Assembly (NCBI RefSeq): GCF_024139115.2
Contig: NC_085141.1
Location: 405,111,612 to 405,175,611, forward strand
Direction: 5' to 3'
DNA: 64,000 nt
DNA from: Armigeres subalbatus
Taxonomy: Eukaryota; Arthropoda; Insecta; Diptera; Culicidae
Position numbers and translations under genes: made by a program. The notes under the pieces were generated by a model. It was not told the DNA's origin. It did not search any database and saw only the letters and a list, made by a program, of their open reading frames with translations. Of the stretch, positions 23,097 through 33,444 are shown in pieces. The number at the start of each line of letters is the position of its first letter. Positions within the stretch are counted from its first letter, which is position 1.

Positions 23097-24379
23097 TGAA
23101 AGTATCGGTGACAGGAAGTCCATTATGATGGCTGATTTTTCGTTCAGAAAAGGTGTTCGATTCTTTTTTTCATTTTATATGAGATTATAGCCTCAAAGGC
23201 TCAATTATGGTAATTATTACTGGAATAAACTGAATTGGTGCATTTAAAATCAGAAGGGCAGTATGTAATTCCCAACCGCTTAAAATTAAGTAAGGAAATC
23301 AGTGTGGAATATGAATATTTAAGTGTAGTGTCTGATACACTTATAAAAAATTCAACACTCTATCACAATGTTATCATATTCGGATTTTAAGTTGTTGCCT
23401 CAATATGGAAACATCTGATCCCTTATTAGTCACCCATACAAAAGCATGTATTTAAATTTGTTCTCTGGATGCCAATTTTTTGTATATTTTGCAGATTTGA
23501 TCAAAATTTAAAGTAGGTTTGAAAAAGTATTTATTAAGAAGATATCATACAAAGAGGATCATCTCTCCCTCAATTCTTCACCTAAAACCTCGTTAATAAA
23601 GACAATAATAATAATAGATTGCATGCGATGTCGAATTCCATGACAAAAATCGTTCATGAACACGCACAGCAAGTCGAAAAATCTGAGTACCTATATTGGA
23701 GAAAAAAATATTTTAAAATTAGAGAGAACCAAGCCTGTTTACCAAAGCAAGTTCTTTCAATTCCCCTCCAATATTTTTGGATTCGATTTTTGACAGCCCT
23801 CCTAAAAATCTATACTCACATCAATGTATAGACTGCCACACATCAGTAAAGTTACATTATATTTTTCCTGGAGAATCTGTGCGAAAACCGAAAGAGTTGC
23901 CATCGGAAATATAAGTACAGTGCGTGTGTTATTCGTCGCGGGCGGAAGAAAAAAATATCTGTTTGAAATTCGGTGGATCATGCGCTTGTATTGCGGTTCG
24001 GTCGTCCAAAGCGCGATCCTCCACAGTTTGCATATGCCTTCGGGCATGGATGGTGACAATTGTCCATGCTCGGTTCATAGACACGTCAAACGATCTGGTA
24101 TACTTTGTGCGGTCGAGAAGTAAATCAAATGATATGCGTTTGATCGTGTTCCTGCTCGGTGTGCCGGTAGCTAGTTTGTTCTGCTATGTACGGCCGAATC
24201 CATGGTTAGTTAAAATCATTGTGTATAAAGAATGGCACGGTCGTATCGCATATCAGAGTGAATCCAGATCCAACGATGCATATCGATTAACTGATAATCC
24301 TTCTTGTGGTTTTTGTGGAGACGTGGAAATATAAACACGGTCTTCAAATAGCAAAAACCACCTACTAATACTCCTTCCC
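23097..24379. other. Unassigned DNA with a retroposon-like tail
   Basis: At 23,588-23,615 CTCGTTAATAAAGAC is followed by AATAATAATAAT, the form of a LINE or SINE 3' end with a microsatellite tail. No matching 5' part or target duplication was found. The rest is unassigned. Confidence 0.4.
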
Positions 24380-24545
24380 TCTTCCTAACTGGCTACAAGG
24401 ACGTGGCCGGTGCCGTTATTGATTATTTGAACATTTGAGTCACTGAAACTTGCACACTGAGAATGCTTGAATAATCCCAGTCAATCATTCAGTTGATTCT
24501 TTGTGCAACTTCGCTGCTTCTGGTCAATCACGGAGTAGCAACCAT
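24380..24545 (+). repeat. 3' part of the composite SINE-like family
   Basis: GGACGTGGCCGGTGCCGTTAT and TCTGGTCAATCACGGAGTAGC-type words match the distal body at 44,150-44,320 (inverse). The tRNA-like head is absent, as expected of a 5'-truncated copy. Confidence 0.6.
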
Positions 24546-25127
24546 AGATATTTGAAGTCAGTCAAAACTAAGCTAAGCTAAGCTTCAGGCTGCGATACAT
24601 CGAAAATGAGAAAAGGGGGTCAAGCCCTCCAGTCTCCTCTAATGATTATGTGTTGTTCTTCTCCAGTTTTCTTAACTCCCCATGAACAATAGTTGACCAT
24701 ATTAGACAAGCAACGAGAACAAGCTAGACTGGAGGCCGACACTCTCCTTGTGGGCGCGATGGATTGCAAAGCAACCATCTTGAGTATGCCTATCGCATTG
24801 GCACAGCTGACGAAACTCTTTCTCTAACATTCGTGTCGACCTCGTCACCATAGTCTGCGAACTTGGATGACTACAAGATTGATGACACAGTTTGAGTTCT
24901 ATTCGAATTGCACTTCTAGATTTTCTACTCCGGACCCTCATGACTATAGCCAAAATACTTCCACACATTCTTCTTCTGTTGTTGGTTCTGAAGATTTCCA
25001 ATACGTGATCCAGAAAATAATGTTTTTTCCCACCGTTATGTGGCTGTTTTGACATCAGCACGCTTCCTTTTTTTTAGGGGCAGCAGGGGTTATCCGCAAG
25101 TAGGCTCCGCCAAAGCGACCGTTTGTT
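24546..25127. other. Unassigned DNA
   Basis: A 119-codon minus frame (24,702-25,061) shows no domain and is not called. Nothing else was recognised. Confidence 0.4.
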
Positions 25128-25250
25128 CTCATCTATGCTTGAAGATTGTTCGTCCAAACTAGACGAGAAAAATATTTTGAGTCAAAATTTCCTGTCGGAC
25201 GAATTAGACGATATAGTTGGTCAATTGCAAAAATCTTAACTAGAAGTGGA

Positions 25251-25327
25251 CGGAGACGAGCCAGCCTCGGGCTGAAAGTCTCCTTAATAAAGACACAAAA
25301 AAAAAAAAGAAAAAAAAAAAAAAAAAA
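25251..25327 (+). mobile_element. 77-bp retroposed 3'-end stub in Juan ORF1
   Basis: CGGAGACGAGCCAGCCTCG, GGCTGAAAGTCTCC and TTAATAAAGACAC are followed by an impure poly(A) of about 31 bp. The insert lies between AACTAGAAGTGGA (25,238-25,250) and AACAAGAAGTGGA (25,328-25,340), a 13-bp duplication with one mismatch. Removing it restores the Juan reading order LEV-ETLKVEN. The 3' motif is that of a non-LTR element distinct from Juan. Confidence 0.75.
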
Positions 25328-25639
25328 AACAAGAAGTGGAAACTCTGAAAGTGGAGAATGCGCAATTAAATAATTCACTGAAAACCTTATCCGACCATAC
25401 GATGTCAATTTCCAATCTCATTCACCGAAAGGAAGTTGAAACCGATGCTCAATTGATAACTGAGTTATTCACAAATGCTATAATATTGGGCATACAAAAA
25501 CACCCAATGGATCTTGTTTCTAAAACATTCAAGACAATTGGACAAGCGGATGGTCGTAGCTTGCAAACAAGTTTGTTCTACTAAAGAAGGTTGCAACCCT
25601 ATATTATGATTACATTTATTTAAAAATGCGCTAGTAATG

Positions 25640-26440
25640 GAGGAAATTATGACAAACAAGATGATGTTTGGTCCACTGACGGAATCATAGATAACATGAC
25701 TGCGTTGACATAATGATTGGACTCATAAAGTTATAATTCGGGATGATTTATCGCCCCTGCCATACCATGAACACTCTATACCAATGGCAGTAAGATCCAG
25801 TGAAGATTTAAATAATTTGATCTAAGGTTTTACCTCACGAACATCGGTAACAAGTATCCTATCATACAACTATAGAAATTAAGCAACTGACGTCCTTTTG
25901 GATTCGACGGATGATATAGCATTACCATCTTCATTTGAGGGATTGAGCCTGTTAAAAATTAACGTTCGTCGCTTAAATCGTTTGGAAAAGTTCGATGAGC
26001 TTTGCGAATTTGTGCAAAATTTACCGGTGGTGGTCGAAGTGCCGAACTTCGTCTACTGGAGAACTTTCTGTTTTTGTCAAGAAAGAGCTGAAGTATGAAT
26101 TGACTGGAAATTCAATTGACGAGGGATGCCATCACATAGCTGATTGTAAAAGCTAATAAATTCTTTATACATGTATTTTATAGACCGCCAGATTACGAAT
26201 TTTGTCGTTGTCACATGGTTGGAAACCATTATTGCTTCTTCAGATCCATTGACACCACAATTCGTATTGGGGGACATTAATCTACCGATCAATAATACCG
26301 CATCAAGAGGTGTTCAAGCGTATCTGCAGCTCCTTGCATCATACAATATGGTGGTATGTAACACTGATGTGACTCGACCAATAAGTAACAACGTATCTAA
26401 CCATGTAGTCGTTAACTCGGAACACTGGATCACTGGATGA
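25640..26440 (+). pseudogene. Endonuclease fragment of a second LINE, nested in Juan
   Basis: The frame at 25,898-26,098 reads LLKINVRRLNRLEKFDELC, the INxRSLxxK-type start of an APE endonuclease. The frame at 26,171-26,440 contains LETIIASSDPLTPQFVLGD and then INLPINN, the GDxN-type catalytic block, ending near a degraded VxxHVV box. This wording differs from the Juan endonuclease downstream and resembles CR1/L2-like elements. It could belong to the same family as the RT at 33.4-34.7 kb. Stops and frameshifts are frequent. It separates two halves of Juan ORF1, so it is a later insertion or a rearrangement. Exact ends were not resolved. Confidence 0.6.
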
Positions 26441-28545
26441 GATGAAAATTGAAATTTTTCAATTACTTGGATTTACACCAGTCCAAGAAATTAAGATAAA
26501 AAGGAAATCTCGCTCTAATATTTCTCACAGCGGGATTTCTCAAGAATTCTATTTAGTTCACTTTAACAAAAGTGAACTAAATAATATAAAAAGTTTAAAG
26601 GCCTGTTTTATGTCCCATGTCCGTGTTACATTGGAACATTTCCGCAGACCTGGTGGAAATTTCCAAAACCCCACTCAGTGACGTAAGTGCCAAAAGTGGG
26701 GTCACGGAACTAAACATCGTTACATGGATGCCAAATGCATGATTTGTGGTGGAACCTCTCACGCCAAGGACGCCTGTCCTGTGAGAGAAGATTCCAATAA
26801 ATTTAAATGTGCTAATTGTGGGGGCAATCATAAATCCAATTTCTGGGAATGCCCTTTACACAAAATGTTTTGACTTCCGTGCAAAATTGATGACGGAAAT
26901 TCCAGATGAATCCCAGATTCGCTGGTAAACATATTGCAAACGCTTAAAATTCGCAATTATTTGCCGGTCGAGCAATTCATACCCACCACAATCAACGAAA
27001 AAAAAAATTCTCCTACCTTTAACCGGGTAACGAGCAGTTCGTCGAATTCTAATTTTTCAAACACGCCCACCTATTCAAGCATCGCTGCAGGCAGGCAAAA
27101 TTTCATTTCTGAAAATTTACCGACGATGAATGACTTTCATACCCATTCTTCAACGGAAAATAACGTTCGTTCTGACGACTCAGGTAGCATGTCTGCTTCC
27201 GACTTTGATTTTCTAAATGAACAATTGCATGGTTGATGCAATGTTCAAAGCAAATGCCTAAACTAAAGTTGTTCTGGTTGGTACCTATCAAATTTACTCA
27301 AAGAATTGTTATCGGAATTCGTTTTAATGGAATTGGAATGGCCGCTCTTATAAGGGTAAGGAAGATGAATTCTTCAACTTCCCATCAGTTCATAATGTGC
27401 ACATTGCCATTATAACTGAAACATATTCAAAACCTGGTATTTTCATCAAAAGAGATCCAAATTATTTAATTTACCGAAATGATCGTCTTGACAGCGCATG
27501 TGGTGGGGTCGCCATTGTCATTAATAGACGTATCAAACATAACTGATATTCTTCCTTTGAAATCAAAGTTTTCTGTTGAAAGAAATTTTGGACAATTCTC
27601 TTTTATTGCTTCCTACTTGCCTTTCCAGTGCAATGGGCAACAAAGGAATTTGTTGAGAGCTGATCTTCAAATTCTAACTCGCTACAAATCCAAATTTTTC
27701 ATAATTGGTGACTTCAAGCCCAAACAGCGTTCATGGAATAATGCTCAAAGCAATTCCAATGGTAAAATTTACTTTGAAAATTGTTCTGCGGGATATTATA
27801 CTATTCAATATCCCAATGGACCAACTTGTTTTTCTTCCAGTCGAAATCCTTCTACAATTGATTTAGTTTTAACGGATTCAAGTCAGCTGTGTGGCCAATT
27901 GGTAACTCATGCTGACTTTGACTCTTTTCACCTTCCTGTGTTGTTCGAAATCTCACAAGAAGCCATTAACAATCCAATCAGCTCTACTTTTAGTTATCAT
28001 AGAGAAGATTGGGATTTATAAAACATATATCGATAGGAATTTTTATGTTGATATTCCTCTCGATACCAAAAGCGATATTGATGATGCTCTCGTATCTTCG
28101 ACAAATTTAATAATACCAAAGAACTCGCGATCCCACGTTGAAAGTTATTTGGCGATATTTGCAAAACGAAATTAAAAGACGTTTCGCTATTCTGAGAACA
28201 CCAATAATGTTTCGAAGTTGGATCCCAATTCGAAACCCTTTTGAAAATTAACAAAAATTCTTTATAAAAACTTCAAAAGCCAATTCCAGCGCTTAAAGAG
28301 GGAAATAAAATTTTATTAACAAATGGCTCTAAAACTTGCTCAGCAATTCGAGTGCCCATAATTTTAGTCTAGGTCTCATTAGTCCAATTGAGAATCAGGT
28401 TACACGGAGCTTCAAAGACATTCTCAACCTAGAGAATGTTTTGACCCTTCGTTGGGAAACTAATTTGGATGAAGTGAGATCTATTACTAGAAAATTTAAA
28501 ATATGAAAGCACTATCACCATGGTGATGATGGTATTTTCTCCATA

Positions 28546-28754
28546 CACACTTACCTCATTTCACCGTATTCGGTAAATTTTACCGAAATCTCAACAGCAG
28601 ATCTGTTCGGTAATTTATTTTACAGATTTTTTGTAGTCTTTTCGATTGCTCAAGTGGCAAACTCACCGAAACTCAGTAAAATTATTTACCGAACAGTTCT
28701 GTTGTTGAGATTTTGGTAAAATTTTACCGAATCCGGCGATTTATTTTAAGTGTG
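28546..28754. mobile_element. TA-flanked fold-back MITE in Juan ORF2
   Basis: The 209-bp insert starts CACACTTA and ends TAAGTGTG, is largely palindromic (TTCGGTAAATTTTACCGAA-type words in both arms), and is flanked by TA (28,544-28,545 and 28,755-28,756). Excising insert plus one TA restores the Juan codons for FSILIKNL. TA duplication and short TIRs are typical of Tc1/mariner-mobilised MITEs. Confidence 0.85.
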
Positions 28755-29120
28755 TACTTATCAAAAACTTCCTGAGAGGTCTTTATCCGTTTTGATAATT
28801 TAATTAACAAATGTTTTCAATTGGCATACTTTCCAGATAAATGGAAAAACGCCAAAGTTGTTCCAATTTTGAAGCCGGACAAAAAAATCCAGCTGGGGCT
28901 TCTAGTTATCGCCCAATCAGTTTGCTTTCTTCACTAAGCAAACTGTTTGAAAAGATTATTTTAAATAGAATGATGGTTCATATTAATGACAATTCTATTT
29001 TTGCTGATGAGCAATTTGGTTTTCGCCATGGGCATTCAACCACTCATCAGTTATTGAGAGTTACGAACTTAATTCGACTCATCAAATCTGAAGGATATTG
29101 GAGTTGCTCTTCTTGATATA

Positions 29121-29361
29121 TTAATTGTTGCTTTCGACTGTGATTAACGTGTGTGACGACGATATTTTTCGGCTCTTTCAGTCTTTACGATAAACTAAAA
29201 CGGGTTTTGCGTCAACTATCCGACGTTTCGGTGTTTATTACATCAAGATCAAGTAATGCTGGAAAAGGTGTAATAAACACCGAAACGTGCGTCGGATAGT
29301 TGACGCAAAACCCGTTTTAGCTTATCCTAAAGACTGGATGAGCCAAAAATACCCTCGTCAA
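29121..29361. mobile_element. 241-bp palindromic insert in Juan RT, 12-bp TSD
   Basis: Perfect copies of CTTCTTGATATA flank it (29,109-29,120 and 29,362-29,373) and encode the duplicated LLDI of RT motif A. The arms share AAACGGGTTTTGCGTCAAC, TATCCGACG and TTTCGGTGTTTATTACA in inverse orientation. In the right arm, GGTGTAATAAACACC then GAAACGT forms a helix II followed by GAAA, as in hammerhead motifs, but the upstream core reads CTGGAAA and is degenerate. The 12-bp duplication argues against a Tc1-type mechanism and fits retroposition or a long-TSD transposase. Confidence 0.85.
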
Positions 29362-30260
29362 CTTCTTGATATAGAGAAAGCATTTGACAGCGTTTGGCAT
29401 AAAAGTTTGATTGTAGAATTGATCCAAAATTATTTATCAGAATTCTAAATCTGATAGATTACCTGTAAGAGCTGGTGTTCCCCAAGGAAGCATACTGGGC
29501 CCATATTGTATAACATTTTTACTTCTGACTGACCTGATTTTTGTTGAAAATTGAAAATTTTTGTTTGCAGATGACACGGGCCTATCAGCCAAAGGGCGAA
29601 GCCTTCGTGTCATTTGTAGTAGATTGTAAATTTTTTGGATATTTTCTCCCTTACTTGCGAAAATGGAAAATTTCCGAATGCTTCCAAAACTCAGCTTATA
29701 ATTTTCCCTCATAAGCCGAGAGCTTCTTATTTGAAACCTTCTAGCAGACATATTGTCACTATGAATGGGGTTCCAATTAATTGGTCTAGCGAAGCCAAAT
29801 ATTTAGAATTTCTGCTGGACCAAAACTAACTTTTAAAATCACATTGAATGCCTTCAATCCAAATTTAACAAATATATTAAGTGTCTTTTTCCACTTATAA
29901 ACAGAAAATCAAAACTTTGTCTTAAGAACAAACTTTTGATTTACAAACAAATTTTTAGACCGGCCATGTTGTATGCTGTGCCAATATGGACTAGTTGCTG
30001 CAATACCACAAAGAAGGCACTTCAGAGGATTCAAAATAAATTTTTGAAAATGATTCTGAAGTTGCCTCCGTGGTATAGTACCAATGAATTTCATAGAATT
30101 CCGAATATTGAGAGTCTCAATTTGAGACATTGCAAGAAATGTCCTACAAAATAATTTCCAATTTTAGACAAAAACCGTTGCAATCTTCTATTGCAACGAT
30201 TAGCTTCTTGCACCCTTATGAATGTCAATTTTTTCGCGAAATTTTCCGTTGACTTTGAAT

Positions 30261-32069
30261 TAAATTAATTCAATTTTGAAGTCTTTCGGAATCTCGTTGG
30301 ATCAGGATTCTGGAATGACCACAATAATGGCAATAAACAAGATAGATGTGATCTGCCAGAGGCACTTCTATAAATAGGTGACAGTGTCACTCACCCTTGC
30401 GGATGCTTCTGTTTGACAGAGGAAGATCATACCCACTTGCTAGCAGTCGAAGTGTGGCTGGGATTCCGTTCAAACTGGCTCAACAATTCAATACTGCCTA
30501 TGTCCACAGATAGGATAACTCTAGAGATTACAAGGATTACCAATCAATAGAGCTTAAAAGAATCGTGCCCGGAATGCTGACTGCAAAATGTTCGAATTAA
30601 TAACGATGAAGTTTTACGATCGTCGGCTGAATGGTAACACTAATAATGTTTTATTCAAACTTGGATCTGGTAAGATATTGGTAGCTCAAGATCCAGAAGG
30701 TAAGTGGTAAAATCAAGAAAGTAAGTGGAGTTAAAACAGTTTTACTACAAATTATGAAAATTAGTAAAGTGATAGTTGCTTGAAACAAAAAAAGTGAGGG
30801 ACATAAGATTCCATCAAGATTAGGATTTCAAACCATTTATGGTTCTACTACCTATTTGATGAATTGTAGATATATTACAGGTATTTTAGTTGTTCCATTT
30901 ACTTTTCGAATCATTCATATACACTTTTTATATTATTTGAATAGCCCTGATGCCCAACAGATTTTTCATCTATCTATATCTTAAGATTTCTTATTCATTA
31001 TGTTCTGTCAAGGTTTCGGTTATGGTGATTTCTCAATGCAAAAACATTAGTTATGCATTTTCAAGTTATGAATTAGTGAATTCATTTCTAATCTAAAATT
31101 ACGATTTTTCTTATTGATACGAAATTTTATGACTGGTACAGTATACGAAATATTTTTTGCATTATCCAATTTCATTTTATAGCATAAGTAAGGCATCTTG
31201 AAAGTGAAAAAGGATTTACCTGATTACTATTTAGAACGCAAACTAATTGTTTTAGGTGGTATATCTGCTCAAGGGAGATAATCCATAACAAAATTATTAT
31301 TCTTGTAATATCGTATTGATTCGTAGTAAAGCAATGTTGGTCGAGCGCCGAAGCACAAATTCTCATCTGCGGATGTAAAATACCTTCGCAGGCGTGGCGT
31401 AGCGGCGCCCATGACTACAGTTAAAATGAAGCGTGCAGGAGATGACTGTCGTATTCTAACATGTCGATGTATCTGCAAACGGAACGTACGCGAAACATAA
31501 TATGAAATTAACGAACAGGGAAAATTTCAATGACGATAGTGTAACAGGTGAAATCAATTAAAATTATACTACTATAAAATCCTAATTACTCACTCATGTT
31601 TCTTGAGCAGCACTAGGGGTACACTGCATGTAATCACATATCCGTTTCATATGAATGGAAAACCCAGTAAAAATGGGACAAATATGCGGCTGCAGGCAGT
31701 ACATAGTGCCAATGTAAAGGATCTCCAACTTAATGCACTAATCAGTGTAACTTAAGTGCACGAAATGGTCTATTTTGATTAGATTTGATTCTTCATCACT
31801 ACTTTCCTGTGAAACGACAGCTTTTTTATTTATAAATTTACGTTATTCCATGTATTAAAATTGTATATGATTTCCAATCAATAACACTTGTTATTATGTT
31901 GTAATGTTTGATACTGCCTCCCTTTTTTGGAACAAATATTTTCAGAATTCAAGAATTCAATTTTTCAATACCATGGACGCAGTTGATCCTATTTGAAGGC
32001 AGCAGCATGACACTATCAGCTACCTGTACTTACACAGATGCTAAGCTAGCGTGAACGAACGCAGCCTCC
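30261..32069. other. Unassigned DNA
   Basis: No gene or repeat could be recognised. Short frames near 31,170-31,480 on the minus strand have no domain. Confidence 0.4.
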
Positions 32070-32495
32070 AAATCGGCCATAGTTGGGCATTGTGATCACG
32101 TTTTCAATGGAGGCAAAGGATGATAGAAATGCAAAGCTCTGGACAAACTAAGTTGGTGAGCATGTTCCAGTTCTTTCTTTTAGTGCTTCAGAATGCTATG
32201 TTCATGAAAATTTACATTAAATACGCACAGGGCATCGTTTGCTGCTATTGCCGCGGATATTGTGGGAGTCCCAGGTATCCGGTTCACGCTTTGGTTTGCA
32301 ACGGTGGCTCTTCTCGACCTTCTACTCCCTGAGTAGTTAGTACGAATAAGGGCGTCCTTGTGAAGTTTTGCTGTACCTGTTATGAATAACTAGTACATCC
32401 CGTTCCCCACACTCCCTGAAGAAACCTTTCTTGCTTCAGAAGTGAATCCTTTTTGTGGTACTAGTATTCGTAACAAAAAGGGCACCATTACGGAG
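32070..32495 (+). repeat. Dispersed repeat, plus copy
   Basis: This matches 48,289-48,825 in inverse orientation. Shared blocks are AAATCGGCCA(T/C)AGTTGGG, TTGGTGAGCA(T/C)GTTCCA, CAGGGCATCGTTTGCT, TAGTACGAATAAGGGC and GTAACAAAAAGGGCACCAT. The distal part (32,227-32,495) is better conserved than the proximal part. The family could not be named. No coding capacity is evident. Confidence 0.75.
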
Positions 32496-32569
32496 CATGA
32501 GATTTGATCAAATTATTCGTAGTACTACTTGATCAACACCCCCAGATGGGTGAGGGATAGAGGATGACG

Positions 32570-32591
32570 CACACACACACACACACACACA
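32570..32591. repeat. (CA)n microsatellite
   Basis: Eleven CA dinucleotides without interruption precede ATTAGCTTCTTG. Confidence 0.95.
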
Positions 32592-32592
32592 T

Positions 32593-32800
32593 TAGCTTCT
32601 TGTACCCTTAGGTTAAGTTTAGTTTAAGTTGAAAACATTGTAATTCCAACATGGTTCAATTCAACCAGAGGAAAAATCATAATTTAAATGTATTAATAAC
32701 AACTAAAAATGTAACATAGCAAATAAGTATGATAGTGTTAAGAAAATACAGAACACATAATCGAAGCGATGAATAAAGCAAATAAAATTAGTCAAAAAAA
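32593..32800 (+). mobile_element. Juan-like 3'-end fragment
   Basis: TTAGCTTCTTGTACCCTTA parallels TTAGCTTCTTGCACCCTTA at the end of the Juan element (about 30,202). The fragment then runs through an AT-rich 3' tail with AATAAAGCAAATAAA and a short A run (about 32,790). It is separated from that element by over 2 kb, so it is either a 5'-truncated insertion or a displaced end. Confidence 0.55.
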
Positions 32801-32898
32801 ATCTTTTTAAGCAAACTAATATTTAAATTAATTTAAAGCTTAAATTTTGTCTGAAACTTGATTATGCATATGTACAACATGTGATAGATTTAGTTCGG

Positions 32899-33330
32899 AA
32901 AAGGTATTGGAGGGTAACCGCCCCTTCGGTGGGGTTTGATCCCACGACCCCAGTTCGCATGACAGGTGCTTTCCCTACTAAGCTACGAAGGACCTCCGTC
33001 GTCCACCGCAGCTTAGCGGGTACTGATGAAACCAAATTCCCAGCACCAGGTACCAGCCAATCTCTCGCAATACATTTTCAGGACAAACTCTCTCAAATGC
33101 ATTTTTGTACACATGTCAACCAAGTAGGATGAGTATTTAGTATTGTCCGGCTCCTACACAATTGCTTCAACGGCGCTCAATGAAGTAGGGTTGTGTGAGG
33201 CTGTGCCAGTTTGGTCGTCAGATCCCAACCCGACCACACAAGCGAAGAGAGATCGCCACTCGAGTTCAGCACATTCAAAGTTAATTGCCTATATGCTGGG
33301 TATTAAGGGCGGTTACCTCCAATACCTTTT
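32899..33330. mobile_element. tRNA-related SINE unit with inverted ends
   Basis: On the minus strand TAGCTTAGTAGG (32,974-32,985) and GGGATCAAACCC (32,932-32,943) sit as A and B boxes of a tRNA-like head. The whole segment is bounded by inverted AAAAGGTATTGG...TAACCGCCC and GGGCGGTTACC...CCAATACCTTTT. This is unusual for a SINE and could mean two copies in inverted orientation sharing an end. Confidence 0.6.
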
Positions 33331-33444
33331 CATCAATATGTTGCACACAGTGGAGAAAATTTTAGAAATTGTTGTGAAAGGCCAGCTTCTTATGTATTTA
33401 AATAGTAAAACTTGTTAATACCGGAATAATCGGGATACCGGGAA

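Larger units (their letters stand above)
25128..27320 (+). pseudogene. Juan-like ORF1 (gag-like nucleic-acid-binding protein)
   Basis: The N-terminal part (from about 25,128) continues after a 77-bp insertion as a coiled-coil-like segment (METLKVENAQLNNSLKTL). After a foreign LINE fragment the frame resumes at 26,442 with LLGFTPVQEIKIKRK and the HVRVTLEHFRRPGG segment typical of Jockey-clade gag. Two zinc knuckles follow at about 26,735-26,860, visible as CMICGGTSHAKDACP and CANCGGNHKSNFWECP. A Ser/Asn-rich tail runs to about 27,230, and the C-terminus seems to extend to about 27,310 in a shifted frame. In intact elements this protein packages the element RNA. Several frameshifts make this copy non-functional. 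Confidence 0.85.
27290..30240 (+). pseudogene. Juan-like ORF2 (endonuclease and reverse transcriptase)
   Basis: The APE-type endonuclease runs about 27,320-28,020. ITETYSKPG keeps the catalytic Glu block, but the usual GDFN is GDFK at about 27,703 and the terminal SDH triad reads SFH near 27,922, so a catalytic Asp is lost. The RT begins near 28,830 (SYRPISLLSSLSKLFEKII, FGFRHGHSTTHQLL). It is cut at 29,120 by a 241-bp insertion and resumes as LLDIEKAFDSVWHKSL. It retains GVPQGSILGP (29,473) and FADDT (29,564). The thumb and C-terminal region continue to about 30,230 in several frames. The protein would have copied the element at the nicked target. This copy cannot. Confidence 0.85.
25128..30260 (+). 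mobile_element. Degenerate Juan-like non-LTR retrotransposon
   Basis: Two ORFs in the order gag-like ORF1 then endonuclease/reverse transcriptase ORF2, on one strand, match the layout and wording of Juan elements (Jockey clade) known from mosquitoes. ORF1 has paired zinc knuckles. ORF2 has APE-type endonuclease and RT motifs. The element is crippled by stops, frameshifts and several insertions: a 77-bp retroposed stub, a different LINE fragment, a TA-flanked MITE and a 241-bp palindromic element. The 3' end is near 30,230-30,260. A separate 3' fragment of the same type lies at 32,593-32,800. Confidence 0.85.
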
